Position numbers and translations under genes: made by a program
Part shown: positions 36,301-44,602 of the stretch, piece after piece
Numbering within the stretch: the stretch's first letter is position 1
Layout: every line of letters starts with the position of its first letter
Source: Candidatus Zixiibacteriota bacterium
GTDB taxonomy: Bacteria; Zixibacteria; MSB-5A5; GN15; FEB-12
Direction: 5' to 3'
NCBI GenBank assembly: GCA_028289585.1
Contig: JANQPI010000035.1
Span: forward strand, 342,717-406,716
Length of the DNA: 64,000 nucleotides
The notes under the pieces: generated by a model
The model's input: the letters and a program-made list of their open reading frames with translations, nothing else
Databases searched by the model: none
What the model was told of the DNA's origin: nothing

Positions 36301-36639
36301 GAGAGACTCTGTTCCCCCGGCACCTGGGGGGACGTCCCAAACCACTGACGGGATCAGCTTGACCTGATACTCCAGAACCCTCTGGATGTGCCGCAGTCCA
36401 TGATTAGTATAGCCCGGGAAGAACTCGAGTCGGTTATCCAGGAGCACCTCGGTAGCGGAGCGACAATATGAATCGACGGCGATTCGATAGTCGCCGGTCA
36501 GAAGATCATAGAGTTTAGCCGGAACGATGCGTTCCGCTGAGGTTTCGTTGATCGACGGCGCCAAGTCTCCCTCCCATAGCAATCGAGGTGTTGCGTGATC
36601 TGTTTGGCGTTCAGCTGGATAGGAAGGTCGGCGAATCAC
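33343..36639 (-). CDS. HD phosphohydrolase-Hsp90-like ATPase fusion, probable conflict/defence protein
   Basis: 1098 residues from GTG 36639. The N-terminal third is a metal-dependent HD domain: His80/His84 in NHGLRHIQRV, the HD pair at 129-130 in LIHDIG, HHPRIAHE near 225-231 and Asp309 in RVADYLD. From about 450 there is a GHKL ATPase of the Hsp90 type: N-box RELMQNAVDA (466 is the catalytic-type Glu), G1 VSDHGVGMT near 516 and G2 SGYFGVGVIAAF near 560. The C-terminal half is a large region with an Hsp90-middle-like segment and no domain I recognise. HD-Hsp90 fusions of this kind are known from predicted bacterial conflict systems, where the HD enzyme is thought to act on nucleotides or nucleic acid under ATPase control. 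It is a single-gene cassette beside tRNA-Phe. No strong ribosome site is visible. Confidence 0.8.
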   Translation of the reverse strand: MIRRPSYPAERQTDHATPRLLWEGDLAPSINETSAERIVPAKLYDLLTGDYRIAVDSYCRSATEVLLDNRLEFFPGYTNHGLRHIQRVLEYQVKLIPSVVWDVPPGAGGTESLLSAADAFLIITSTLIHDIGMHLSWDAFISLIKGNSTSGRREEFGDIPWPSAWHNFCLEAKKWDEVVLERIFGPKKKRAAGPEHEPWNSVRHLSDLKKNDTHKLFIGDFIRRHHPRIAHEVALCGFPGIQDSFKPLGAYGLDNIGGAGLAELSGVVARSHGIPLRDATAFVGKRYPNNRKPLGCKPPFAMALLRVADYLDLKGDRAPRSLLRLRNPASRFSVQEWETHQAIADVQLDIELDRKIWVEIHQPLAGTREPHSLKTHLMLRRLFRSIQEELDQSSAVLSEFYGGRTDGGLNLLQLAKSRIESNLDLEAMHNALPYVPLDTQIHCHPHLARLFAEPLYGNVPQYGIRELMQNAVDACRERQALPDPQYDYTLDDPDDPDVLIELVEQKDESWLLRVSDHGVGMTLDTIHNYFLHVGSSYRDSQEWRELHLDDNNRSRIARSGYFGVGVIAAFILGSTVRVQTRNVGEATGYEFEVQEEKFAVEVRHYDKPTIGTIVEVTLTWDVVTALVKSTETWDWFAHDAPRVKRLIKQRDGEKEYLPQSVIEPVPTEGSSCGTRRFLKCGDGLTMTWTPHHPFQVLVNGIKIMSVTTLHFEREYRLSEVVKKLSHTVKSKVKSPGVNIRDESQRIHLNLQRDSILDTKSPIWEPLKRDVLLDYLAFLLSFSPTHPFGSRSDRWSAYGPHYPLIDPDMTYFSSPEGFAPFDPKVCQINAGSSTLCVVGCSDEMRFLRTNFEPFSSQGFQVGAELFAEQNCLSSQVSIVHSSRSSVFPIILERKPIYKSVNVINLATMNRVERIAAIGPREANGFWRFLRKEDIEEDTEMRLITREGAITKKLKKRQTGGMDIITSHSRWVREHLAPIVESLSKLQDKSRERGLVICEVSFDIKSLEKYYEPTESRIFSEIWHETIGPRLIPFDQEERADLITSVVAKEPRIKEHMEKWQTTAERINHVDDLKVKAETLEEKEFANSYKAWLPPADPPS

Positions 36640-36716
36640 GCTGGCGCGTCAAGGGGTGCAGTAGCGGACTAACCCTTTCCTTGCTCGTGCTTTGTGATCC
36701 CTTCTCCAGCCTGGGT

Positions 36717-36728
36717 CGCCACCATTTC
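36717..36728 (+). repeat. Direct repeat CGCCACCATTTC, right copy (candidate att)
   Basis: Second copy of the tRNA-Phe 3' end repeat, 78 bases upstream of the fusion gene's start codon and just before the promoter of the next gene. The rest of the tRNA is not repeated here. Confidence 0.5.
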
Positions 36729-36740
36729 CGACCATCTCCC

Positions 36741-36769
36741 TTGACATACTGTCAACAATTGACTATACT
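36741..36769 (+). promoter_or_regulatory. Strong sigma-70-type promoter with overlapping dyad
   Basis: TTGACA, exactly 17 bases, TATACT, 35 bases before the start of the dockerin-type gene. The -35 box is one arm of a perfect dyad TTGACA-TAC-TGTCAA (36741-36755), and a further TTGAC follows at 36759. A repressor bound there would block RNA polymerase. Confidence 0.75.
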
Positions 36770-36804
36770 CTGTGTGACCGCCGAGCACAGAGAGGGGTAT
36801 TGGT

Positions 36805-38196
36805 ATGCTCTGGTTACGTCTACTTGCGTCGGGGGCCTTCCTAATCATCTGTATCGTAGTCATGTCCGGTACCGGTCAGAGTGACTCCGAAGCGGCATGG
36901 CAAAACACAAGGACCACCGAATCTGTCGACAATCGCGGGCTGACGATCGTAGGTCTATCAGCTTCGTCGACTGTCCTCTTCGACACGATCGCAACGCCTC
37001 GATCCCGTCTGGCAGTGTCGTCGATTGGCGGCTTTGGTCTCGGTCCCGTGACTGCTGGCGGTGTCAATCTCGACTACACGGCGTTCGGCAACGACTGTGA
37101 TCCGCTGGCCACTGTGTACATTTTTGATGGCGGCCCCTTTGTTATCACCGATGTCACCGGCACGCCGGTCTATACGACCGCGCTGTACAATCAGTCGACT
37201 GCTGACACGACGGCGTTCCGGCCGCTGGCCACGTCGGTACCAATGTCGGTGACCGATCCGCATTATGACGGATACATCACCGACGTCTTCGTCAACCGTG
37301 ATTCGACCGTTGGTCTGATTCGGGAATGGTTCGCACCGTCAGCCTCGGGACAGGCGGGAGACAGCGTTCAGTTCGTGATCTCACGCACGCACTATTTCAA
37401 TTTAACGGCAGCGCCGCTCACGAATGTGCTGGTTGGCGAGATCGTTGATTGGAATATACCAACCGCCCGTCCGGATTCGAACAGCAGTGGTCTGGCTGGT
37501 CACCTCGTGACGATCTCCGGTCTTGACACAAATGCCGTGGCAGAGTGTCAGCCGTACGCCTCGCGATTTGGCGCCACCGAAGTGCTTGGTTGGTACTACA
37601 CCTCGGATGTCGTCCCAGGCCAGTGCGAGGCTAAGTTTGATGCCGGTCAGTTCGCTGCCAGTACGGCCGACCTCCTCACCACCGGATCGTCCGGCAACGG
37701 AAATGTCAGTTCGATCCTCAGCCTCATCGGCGCGGTCGGCCTTGCAACCGCCGCCAGTTTCGAGCTTGCCGACTACCACACAGTGACAACGTTCGGAACA
37801 GAGTCGGACAATCAGCTGCAAACTGGATACACGCTTGGCGTTGGGGATACATTAGTCGCGTACCTCGCGCACATCAGCCTTCACCGTGGAACCGCCAGCG
37901 ACGTTGCCTCGGCATTTGATCGGCGGGAACTGTGCGACTGGATCGATAGCAACATCGTCGCTCATTGCGATTTCTGCGACTGTTGCGAGCTTGTCGGTGA
38001 CCTCAACTGCGACGGTGCGGTGAATGCCGCTGACCTGCCGTGGATCATCTCATATCTCTTCATTGATCCGGGAACAGAACAGTGTTGCCCCCGACACTTC
38101 GATATGAATGCTGATGGAAGTTTTGGACTACCTGATATCTCAGTGCTCGTCGATCACCTATTCATATCGTTTACACCATTGCCACCTTGCTTCTAA
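36805..38196 (+). CDS. Secreted protein with C-terminal dockerin-like EF-hand repeats
   Basis: 463 residues. An N-terminal signal helix (LWLRLLASGAFLIICIVVMSG) precedes a beta-rich region of unknown family. The last 70 residues hold a Cys-rich linker (CDFCDCCELVG) and two dockerin-type calcium loops: DLNCDGAVNAADLPWIISYLF and DMNADGSFGLPDISVLVDHLF. Such C-terminal pairs are common in secreted proteins of candidate FCB phyla and may attach the protein to a surface partner. GAGGGG lies eight bases before the ATG. It has its own promoter and terminator. Confidence 0.8.
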   Translation: MLWLRLLASGAFLIICIVVMSGTGQSDSEAAWQNTRTTESVDNRGLTIVGLSASSTVLFDTIATPRSRLAVSSIGGFGLGPVTAGGVNLDYTAFGNDCDPLATVYIFDGGPFVITDVTGTPVYTTALYNQSTADTTAFRPLATSVPMSVTDPHYDGYITDVFVNRDSTVGLIREWFAPSASGQAGDSVQFVISRTHYFNLTAAPLTNVLVGEIVDWNIPTARPDSNSSGLAGHLVTISGLDTNAVAECQPYASRFGATEVLGWYYTSDVVPGQCEAKFDAGQFAASTADLLTTGSSGNGNVSSILSLIGAVGLATAASFELADYHTVTTFGTESDNQLQTGYTLGVGDTLVAYLAHISLHRGTASDVASAFDRRELCDWIDSNIVAHCDFCDCCELVGDLNCDGAVNAADLPWIISYLFIDPGTEQCCPRHFDMNADGSFGLPDISVLVDHLFISFTPLPPCF

Positions 38197-38218
38197 AGCT
38201 GGTCGTTGAATGAAGGAG

Positions 38219-38241
38219 GGCCGGCGCTGCCGGCCTTTTTT
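38219..38241 (+). terminator. Rho-independent terminator (GGCCGGC-GCT-GCCGGCC)
   Basis: A 7-base GC-only stem with a 3-base loop followed by six T. The core is almost identical to the terminator at 41429. Confidence 0.85.
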
Positions 38242-38366
38242 ATCGAAGGTGTCGAGTCACTCCGTCGAAGTCACCTGGTGCTGTAAGTTCATGTCTCAAG
38301 GTCTCTTGTCTTGGTTTGTTAGGCTATGGTTGCGGAGCAACGGACATACCGGACTAAATAACTCCT

Positions 38367-38382
38367 TGACACTCGCCTGTCA
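38367..38382. promoter_or_regulatory. Dyad TGACA-N6-TGTCA in the gap before the cysteine-peptidase gene
   Basis: In the 299-base gap 38242-38540 I find no ORF. TTGACA at 38366 could be a -35 box, but no good -10 lies at the right distance. The TGACA/TGTCA arms resemble those of the dyad over the promoter at 36741, so one regulator may serve both genes. Confidence 0.3.
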
Positions 38383-38540
38383 CACACTAGCTAGTAGGTA
38401 TCGCGGATAGCTGTATCGCCGATTCTCATATCCGTGTTACGCACAGCAGCTAGAACTCTACCGTGCCACCAGGTCACATCCGGCGCGGAGGAGCGACTCG
38501 ATACCAGATCTAACACCGGGGAGCGTGTGGAGGGATGAGT

Positions 38541-41396
38541 ATGCGATCTGTGCAAATGGTGGCGGCTGCGGCTGTCGCAACTGTCGTGCTGCTATCGACT
38601 CCGAGTCAGGCGCAGCAAACTGTTTTAGAGGGAAGTGATGGATTGGTCAGTATCAATGGCCAGTCAGCGTGTGTCCAACCGGACGCCTCGTTTATCATCC
38701 GCAACATCCCAGCCAATGCCCTGCGACCCGGTTCGGAGCCGATCGATTGTCCCGTCCGACTCCAGGGTGTTCCGATTCCGTCAAACCCACCCAACGCCCT
38801 CGATCCGATTTTTCTAATCTGGGAGCGCCTGGACAGCCTGTTCTTTCCCGCGATCCCAAGTGCGGCGACGGTCCCGATTCAGATTACGGCTCTTGGGCTG
38901 CAATCGTGCGAGCCGATCACGGTTGTGACGAATGGACAGCCCGAACGCTGGGATGTCTTTGTCACACTTTCAGAGGTTCAACCTCAGCCGCCGGGTCAGC
39001 TGCAGGCGTTTCTCGACCATGCTGATGGAGGCGCGTTCATCGCCGACATCCCAGTTCGACCGCGGTTTGTGTTCACGAGTGTGGATGGTCCGCCCGCAAC
39101 GGTGACGATCGAATCATCGATTGACTATCTGATAACGATCAACGATGCGCCGTGGAGTTACGTCCCACCGTTGTGGTACAATCCAATCCAGATCCAGGGG
39201 TTTGAACAACTGGATGGCGACTTCAGCTTATTGACGGCGCCGTTTGTGCCGCTACCCAACAGCCCGAACTTTTTCCCCGGGGTAGTTGGTGGAGGCTCGT
39301 TCCCCGTTCCCCCGTGCCCGAGCGTTATGGGATTGGAACTCGCCACGCAGGCCATCCTGGCATCCCCGTCTCCGGGCGCACCGGCTCAACGTCCCGTGCT
39401 CACCGAAATTCCATCATCGATTATTGCGTACCCGCCGTTTACTCCCGGTGGACCTATTGGGTCGAGCTGCATCCCTGACTTTGGCTGCGTGCTGACCGAT
39501 CCGACCTGTGGTGGAGTCATCGGGTCGTACAACGGCGATGGCTCCTTCTGTGACCCGCTGATTTGTCTCCCGCCGATTCCAACTCTCGGACTGCAGTTTG
39601 ACCAGGTCGATTTCGTCTTTTCATCGGTGCAGTTGCTCGATACCGAGTGGGGGAGACTACAAGTTGATGTTCCGGTAGTAAGTGTCGATTTCGGGCTGAC
39701 CGCGGGTTACATCAACATTTACAGCAACCTCGGATGGGTCGTGCAGAACCTTCCCTTCGACATCAACGACGGGAACGATCTGTTCTCTTACTATTTCACC
39801 ATCGCTCCATTGTCCGGCGTTCCGGTCTTTGATCTTTCGATCTATCTGGAGGTTACTAGCAACCCACTCCAACTCTTTTTCGATGGACCACGTTCGTTCA
39901 CGTCGGTCGGTGATATCGAGTTCAATGCACAGGGTAAAGCTCCCGGACCGGTCACGTTCCTGGGTATAGGGACACCAATCGCCCCCGGGACGATTCTCTT
40001 CCCTACGATTGGTTTGACCGAGTCACTCACTCAGCCGAACAAGTCCAATGTGCAGTCGGCTCACAATCAATGTTATCCGATGTCGATTGCGAACTCACTG
40101 CAGTATCTTGAGGACCGGTACGGTCTGCCGGTACCGGATCCGCATATCCCGGGACTGAAAGGGGACACGTCGCTGGTCGGGAAGCTCGATTCAGCCGCTG
40201 ACCGTGGCGTCACATCGCGCTCTAATGGTTCGGGGATTGGGGATGTTGACATGCTCACCGGAAAATTCCTCTACCTGAAGAACACCGGCCTCGATAAGAA
40301 GCTCGTGCTTAAGCATCAGGGGAGCCTCGAAGCGGGCGTCAAGGGACAGAACTTCACGCGCCACGGCGTTACGAGCACCAATGAGTCCGATTCCACCGAC
40401 AAAGTTACGTGGCAATGGGTGTGTGATGAGCTGGCCAAGGGAGAGGATGTAGAGCTCAGCTGGCTCTATGATGGCGGAGGCGGCCATGTTGTCCGTGTGT
40501 TTGAGTGTGGTAAGACGCTCGGGATTCCCTGGATCGGCTACGTCCATGATCGACTGCAAACCGATGTGGATCCGATGGACAACAAGGGCCTCGAGTGTGT
40601 TCGCGTTTTCATGATCGATACCGATAACGATAACAATCCAAATGCCGGGGCGAAGAATCGGGAGATTGATTTCGCACACTCCGAGTCGGCCGATACCGAT
40701 ATGGATGGTGTGACCAACGGCATCGACAATGCCCCGAACGCGTTCAATCCCGGTCAGGAAGATCTTGATACGAATGGCGTTCCTGATGTTTTAGAATCAC
40801 CGTTCCTCGTTGAGGATACGATTCCGGGGGCGTCGATCCCGGCGGCAGGGTCGGAGCGCTTCGGTGCCTTCCCGAATCCTATGCCCAGTGATCCATTGTT
40901 CAAAGATCTGTGGTACGAGGGGACCGTAGCCAACCAGACGAATGATTCGGTGCGAGTGGCAATCTCATTCGAGTACTGGTTCGGCGGCTCGGGAACAAGC
41001 ACGACCGATATCGATACCACGTTTCTCCCGGCTAACTCGGTTCGCGACGTCGGCGCGGGAATACGTATCAACGATTGTCCCGACTCGGTAGCGGTTCAGT
41101 TCACGTCGATCGACGGTCCGGTTGTCATCAATGCTGGCCTGTTGAAGCACCTGTGCTATGGCTTCGATACCGGCGGCGGTTGCTGTGTTGGCTCACGCGG
41201 TGATTTCAACTGCGATGGCGGCGTGGGGCTGCCTGATCTTTCGACAATGATCGACTACTTGTTCATCTCGTTTACCCCCCTCTGTTGTGTTGAGGAGGCG
41301 GATCTCAACATCGATGGGGCTATTGGTCTGCCGGATCTCTCGTTGATGATCGACCATCTGTTTATCACCTTCACGCCGCTCCCGCCCTGTCCGTAG
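38541..41396 (+). CDS. Large secreted protein with C39/papain-like cysteine peptidase signature, TSP3-type and dockerin-like repeats
   Basis: 951 residues from ATG 38541, which has GGAGGG six bases upstream (the ATG at 38535 abuts it). A signal peptide ends at PSQAQQ. Residues about 25-510 are a beta-rich region with scattered Cys pairs. Near 515 the motif AHNQCYPMSIANSLQYL and later GGGGHVVRVFECGK look like the Cys and His of a papain/C39-like peptidase. Near 715 a TSP3-type calcium run (DTDMDGVTNGIDNAPN...DLDTNGVPDVLE) follows, and the C-terminus has two dockerin-like loops (DFNCDGGVGLPDLSTMIDYLF, DLNIDGAIGLPDLSLMIDHLF). Enzymatic activity is inferred from the motif only. Confidence 0.75.
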   Translation: MRSVQMVAAAAVATVVLLSTPSQAQQTVLEGSDGLVSINGQSACVQPDASFIIRNIPANALRPGSEPIDCPVRLQGVPIPSNPPNALDPIFLIWERLDSLFFPAIPSAATVPIQITALGLQSCEPITVVTNGQPERWDVFVTLSEVQPQPPGQLQAFLDHADGGAFIADIPVRPRFVFTSVDGPPATVTIESSIDYLITINDAPWSYVPPLWYNPIQIQGFEQLDGDFSLLTAPFVPLPNSPNFFPGVVGGGSFPVPPCPSVMGLELATQAILASPSPGAPAQRPVLTEIPSSIIAYPPFTPGGPIGSSCIPDFGCVLTDPTCGGVIGSYNGDGSFCDPLICLPPIPTLGLQFDQVDFVFSSVQLLDTEWGRLQVDVPVVSVDFGLTAGYINIYSNLGWVVQNLPFDINDGNDLFSYYFTIAPLSGVPVFDLSIYLEVTSNPLQLFFDGPRSFTSVGDIEFNAQGKAPGPVTFLGIGTPIAPGTILFPTIGLTESLTQPNKSNVQSAHNQCYPMSIANSLQYLEDRYGLPVPDPHIPGLKGDTSLVGKLDSAADRGVTSRSNGSGIGDVDMLTGKFLYLKNTGLDKKLVLKHQGSLEAGVKGQNFTRHGVTSTNESDSTDKVTWQWVCDELAKGEDVELSWLYDGGGGHVVRVFECGKTLGIPWIGYVHDRLQTDVDPMDNKGLECVRVFMIDTDNDNNPNAGAKNREIDFAHSESADTDMDGVTNGIDNAPNAFNPGQEDLDTNGVPDVLESPFLVEDTIPGASIPAAGSERFGAFPNPMPSDPLFKDLWYEGTVANQTNDSVRVAISFEYWFGGSGTSTTDIDTTFLPANSVRDVGAGIRINDCPDSVAVQFTSIDGPVVINAGLLKHLCYGFDTGGGCCVGSRGDFNCDGGVGLPDLSTMIDYLFISFTPLCCVEEADLNIDGAIGLPDLSLMIDHLFITFTPLPPCP

Positions 41397-41428
41397 CCGA
41401 GGGAACGGATCAATCACGCCCGACTTTT

Positions 41429-41457
41429 GGGGCCGGCACTGCCGGCCCCGTTTTTTT
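41429..41457 (+). terminator. Rho-independent terminator (GGGGCCGGC-ACT-GCCGGCCCC)
   Basis: A 9-base stem with a 3-base loop, one G, then seven T. Confidence 0.92.
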
Positions 41458-41531
41458 GTGACCGGTTACTCCCGGTTCTATCGCGTCCCGGACAGAGAGA
41501 TTTAAGCGCGATAGGATTGGGATTATCGAAG

Positions 41532-42173
41532 ATGCTCAAACGTACTGTTACTCTTGCTGTTAGCACGGCGGCCCTGCTGCTCGCCGTTGGTTGCTCCAAC
41601 GACTCCGGTTCCACCGGCCCCAGCGGTCCGCCCGTGCCAATGGACAAGATCACGCTCGAGTTTTACGAGTTCAACTGCACCTGGGACTGCGAGGGGGCCG
41701 ACGAGCCGAACGAGGGCGACTTCACGCTTTCGCTCACGGCCTCAGTCGCCGACTCCAATGGTTCATTCCAGCCGGTTGGCGCAACGATCTCGGAAAAAAT
41801 CTCAGCCGGTTCCGGTGAAACGATTCTCATCGATGGAAAGAAGCTGGTCTTCTTTGTGCCGCGGGGAGCTGGGCAGGAGTGGTCGCTGAGCGTGATTGTC
41901 GAAGAGAACGACGGGGGACCACTACCCGATGCGATGTCATCGTCGTGGACCCGATTCGGCTTCATGGATATGACGCCGCTCCGCTGGCAGCCGATCACCG
42001 GGACTAACTATATCCATACGTTCAATTCGGGTAAGCGTGTTGGGCTCGGTCGTCACGAGGCCACCATTCGTAAACGCAAGGTGAATTGGATTACCGGAGT
42101 AACCGAAGAAGGTTGCAAGTTCACGTATCGCTGGCGTATCACTGCCGAGGATGTAACCGGCCAGACGATCTAA
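41532..42173 (+). CDS. Lipoprotein of unknown function
   Basis: 213 residues from ATG 41532; the track start at 41427 would lie inside the previous terminator. A lipobox LLLAVGC places the lipidated Cys at residue 21, followed by a Ser/Gly/Pro linker (SNDSGSTGPSGPPVP). The mature part is beta-rich with Cys pairs (FNCTWDCEG). No family that I recognise. It ends at a terminator and starts after one, so it is monocistronic. Confidence 0.75.
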   Translation: MLKRTVTLAVSTAALLLAVGCSNDSGSTGPSGPPVPMDKITLEFYEFNCTWDCEGADEPNEGDFTLSLTASVADSNGSFQPVGATISEKISAGSGETILIDGKKLVFFVPRGAGQEWSLSVIVEENDGGPLPDAMSSSWTRFGFMDMTPLRWQPITGTNYIHTFNSGKRVGLGRHEATIRKRKVNWITGVTEEGCKFTYRWRITAEDVTGQTI

Positions 42174-42204
42174 ACAACTTCGCTAATCATAAACAGACTG
42201 AACA

Positions 42205-42240
42205 CAACGGAGACCGGTGTTAGACCGGCCTCCGTTGTTT
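42205..42240 (+). terminator. Rho-independent terminator of the lipoprotein gene
   Basis: Stem CAACGGAG-A-CCGGT / ACCGG-C-CTCCGTTG with one internal mismatch and a 5-base loop, followed by TTT. Confidence 0.75.
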
Positions 42241-42366
42241 CATTATTGTCGAAGGACTGTTCGCGCAGATGTGGTTGTTACGCAATCCTCACTCAACTGT
42301 GTTTGATTACCGTCGATTACTAGCAAAGTGAATCACTGATAAACAATTGCAAACTTCCAGTAGTCG

Positions 42367-42380
42367 ACACGTCCACGTGT
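42367..42380. promoter_or_regulatory. Dyad ACACGT-CC-ACGTGT upstream of the hydrogenase promoter
   Basis: A perfect 6-base inverted repeat 31 bases upstream of the -35 box, at a position typical for an activator. No regulator gene is nearby. Confidence 0.4.
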
Positions 42381-42411
42381 ACGTTTTTTGCCACTTTCGA
42401 TACACACTTGA

Positions 42412-42440
42412 TTTACAACGATTCGTAGAGCCCGTATCAT
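42412..42440 (+). promoter_or_regulatory. Sigma-70-type promoter of the hox operon
   Basis: TTTACA, 17 bases, TATCAT, each box with one deviation from consensus, 33 bases before hoxE. The rest of the gap after the previous terminator holds no ORF. Confidence 0.6.
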
Positions 42441-42473
42441 TGAGGATGAAAACAGTTCAGTTTAAGCATCGAG

Positions 42474-42980
42474 ATGCCAGGTATGCTTGACTACAAACAC
42501 CCCGAACCTCCGCAGCAGGATAAGCGCTGGAAAATGGTTCGGGCCGAGATGCGTCGTCACGGTTACTCCCCTCACGCTCTTATCCAGGTTCTTCACGCAG
42601 TGCAGAGTGCTTTTGGTTACCTCGATAACGAATCGCTGCGTTATGTGGCCCAGGCACTTCGTGTTCCCCTCAGTCGTGTGTACGGAGTCGCCACATTCTA
42701 TCACTACTTCACGCTCAAGCCATTGGGTGAACACCTCTGTGTGGTATGCACGGGAACAGCATGTTACATTAAAGGTGTGCCACAGTTGCTTACGGCGATG
42801 AAGGATGAGTTTGGTATTGGCCTTGAGGAAACGACGGCCAACCGGAAGCTTTCGGTTACATCGGCGCGATGTGTTGGTGCCTGCGGTTTGGCCCCGGTCG
42901 TTGTCGTTGACAACGAAGCTCATGGCAATCTGACACCCGACGACTTAGTCAGCCGTCTCAAGGAGGTTACTGAAAAGTGA
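42474..42980 (+). CDS. hoxE: Bidirectional [NiFe] hydrogenase diaphorase subunit HoxE
   Basis: 168 residues, NuoE-like. The conserved [16 protein letters not shown] block is followed by the thioredoxin-like [2Fe-2S] ligands C-x4-C (CTGTAC) and C-x3-C (CVGAC). HoxE is an accessory diaphorase subunit carrying one [2Fe-2S] cluster in the NAD-linked cytoplasmic hydrogenase. It is the first gene of an overlapping operon. Confidence 0.9.
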   Translation: MPGMLDYKHPEPPQQDKRWKMVRAEMRRHGYSPHALIQVLHAVQSAFGYLDNESLRYVAQALRVPLSRVYGVATFYHYFTLKPLGEHLCVVCTGTACYIKGVPQLLTAMKDEFGIGLEETTANRKLSVTSARCVGACGLAPVVVVDNEAHGNLTPDDLVSRLKEVTEK

Positions 42981-44599
42981 TTCACGAGATGCTTGAGGAA
43001 CTCGGCAGTGGTATCGCCAAAGAGCGGGAAAAGACCAAGCATGAGATTCGCGTTTGCACTGCCGCCGGGTGCATGTCAAACGGTGCGGACAAAGTGCTGG
43101 GTGCCTTTCAGTCGGAGTTGAAGGAACGTAAACAGACGGCGTGCAAAGCCAAGGGCGTCGGCTGTATGGGACCGTGTGCGGGAGGACCGGTCGTTGTCAC
43201 GCATCCTGACAATAGAATGCATCACAAAGTGGAAGTGTCGGACGTTCCAGCGATTATCGATTCGATTGGTGCAGCCGCATACACTGCCCGTCAGGTCTCA
43301 ACAGATACGCCGTTCTACAAGCGACAGCAGAAGATCGTCCTGGAGAATTGCAGCAGTCTCGATCCGGAACGCCTCGAAGACTACATCGCACATGATGGCT
43401 ATCAGGGCTTGGCGCATGTCCTGTCTGAGATGTCTTCTTCGGAGGTGATTCAGGAGATCATGGCTTCCGGTCTCCGAGGACGGGGTGGGGCAGGATATCC
43501 GACCGGCCTGAAATGGAGTACCGTTGCGAAAGCGGGTGGCCGCAAGAAGTATGTCGTCTGCAATGCTGATGAAGGAGATCCCGGTGCGTTCATGGATCGA
43601 AGTGTTCTGGAAAGCGATCCTCACCGCGTCATTGAGGGAATGGCCATTGCCGCGGTCGCCGTGGGAGCCGAGGAAGGTTATCTCTACGTCCGCGCCGAGT
43701 ATCCCCTGGCGATCTCAAGGCTGCACAAGGCGATTCGGCAGGCCGAACGGGCCGGCGTCCTCGGCAAGCGGATGCTCGGATCGACACATGACTTTCATGT
43801 CCAGATCAGACTGGGAGCGGGAGCATTTGTGTGCGGCGAGGAGACCGCGTTGCTCGCATCAATCGAAGGAAAAGCCGGCAAGCCACGGCCGCGCCCACCC
43901 TATCCTGCCGAATCCGGTTTATGGGGCTATTCCACGCTGATCAATAATGTCGAGACGTTTGCGTCGATTCCCGCAATCATCAAGAACGGTGGAGACTGGT
44001 ACGCAAGTATTGGTACCGAATCGAGCAAAGGAACAAAGGTGTTTGCGCTCGCCGGTTCGGTTACTAACACCGGTCTGATTGAAGTACCGATGGGGATTTC
44101 ACTGCGTGAGATCGTCTTCGATATCGGCGGCGGTGTGCCCGATGGACGCTCCTTCAAAGCGGTGCAGACAGGTGGCCCATCGGGTGGGTGCATTCCCGCC
44201 GAACATCTCGACACACCCGTCGATTTCGAAAACCTCGCCAAACTCGGCTCCATTATGGGTTCGGGAGGCATGATCGTGATGGATGACACTGCGAACATGA
44301 TCGACGTCGCTCGCTACTTCATGGAATTCTCAATGACCGAATCGTGCGGGAAGTGCGTTCCGTGCCGGGTCGGCACCGTGCATATGTACAATCTTTTAGG
44401 GGATATCCTCGACGGGAAAGCAACGGCCAAGGATCTCGCTCTGCTCGAAGAACTCTGCGATGTCACGCGGACTGCCAGCCTGTGTGGTCTCGGGCAATCC
44501 GCACCCAATCCGGTCGTGAGCACCCTGCAGTATTTCCGATCGGAGTATGACGCTCTGCTCGTTGAAGAAGCACCGGCGGTACCGGCGGCCAAGGAGTGA
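42977..44599 (+). CDS. hoxF: Hydrogenase diaphorase flavoprotein subunit HoxF (NuoF-like)
   Basis: 540 residues; the GTG start overlaps the hoxE stop by four bases. An N-terminal thioredoxin-like [2Fe-2S] domain (CTAAGC, CMGPC) precedes the FMN/NAD domain ([45 protein letters not shown]) and a C-terminal [4Fe-4S] site ([12 protein letters not shown], with [10 protein letters not shown]). It transfers electrons between NAD(H) and the Fe-S chain. Confidence 0.93.
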   Translation: MIHEMLEELGSGIAKEREKTKHEIRVCTAAGCMSNGADKVLGAFQSELKERKQTACKAKGVGCMGPCAGGPVVVTHPDNRMHHKVEVSDVPAIIDSIGAAAYTARQVSTDTPFYKRQQKIVLENCSSLDPERLEDYIAHDGYQGLAHVLSEMSSSEVIQEIMASGLRGRGGAGYPTGLKWSTVAKAGGRKKYVVCNADEGDPGAFMDRSVLESDPHRVIEGMAIAAVAVGAEEGYLYVRAEYPLAISRLHKAIRQAERAGVLGKRMLGSTHDFHVQIRLGAGAFVCGEETALLASIEGKAGKPRPRPPYPAESGLWGYSTLINNVETFASIPAIIKNGGDWYASIGTESSKGTKVFALAGSVTNTGLIEVPMGISLREIVFDIGGGVPDGRSFKAVQTGGPSGGCIPAEHLDTPVDFENLAKLGSIMGSGGMIVMDDTANMIDVARYFMEFSMTESCGKCVPCRVGTVHMYNLLGDILDGKATAKDLALLEELCDVTRTASLCGLGQSAPNPVVSTLQYFRSEYDALLVEEAPAVPAAKE

Positions 44600-44602
44600 T
44601 GT

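Noticed and set aside
33343-36639. Cas3-like HD nuclease or CRISPR association of the HD domain
   Set aside because: No helicase domain, no cas genes and no CRISPR repeats anywhere in the window.
36640-36716. Degenerate second tRNA upstream of the right repeat copy (CGGACT and GCCACCA both present)
   Set aside because: The spacing differs from tRNA-Phe and no T-arm can be formed, so only the 3' end repeat is supported.
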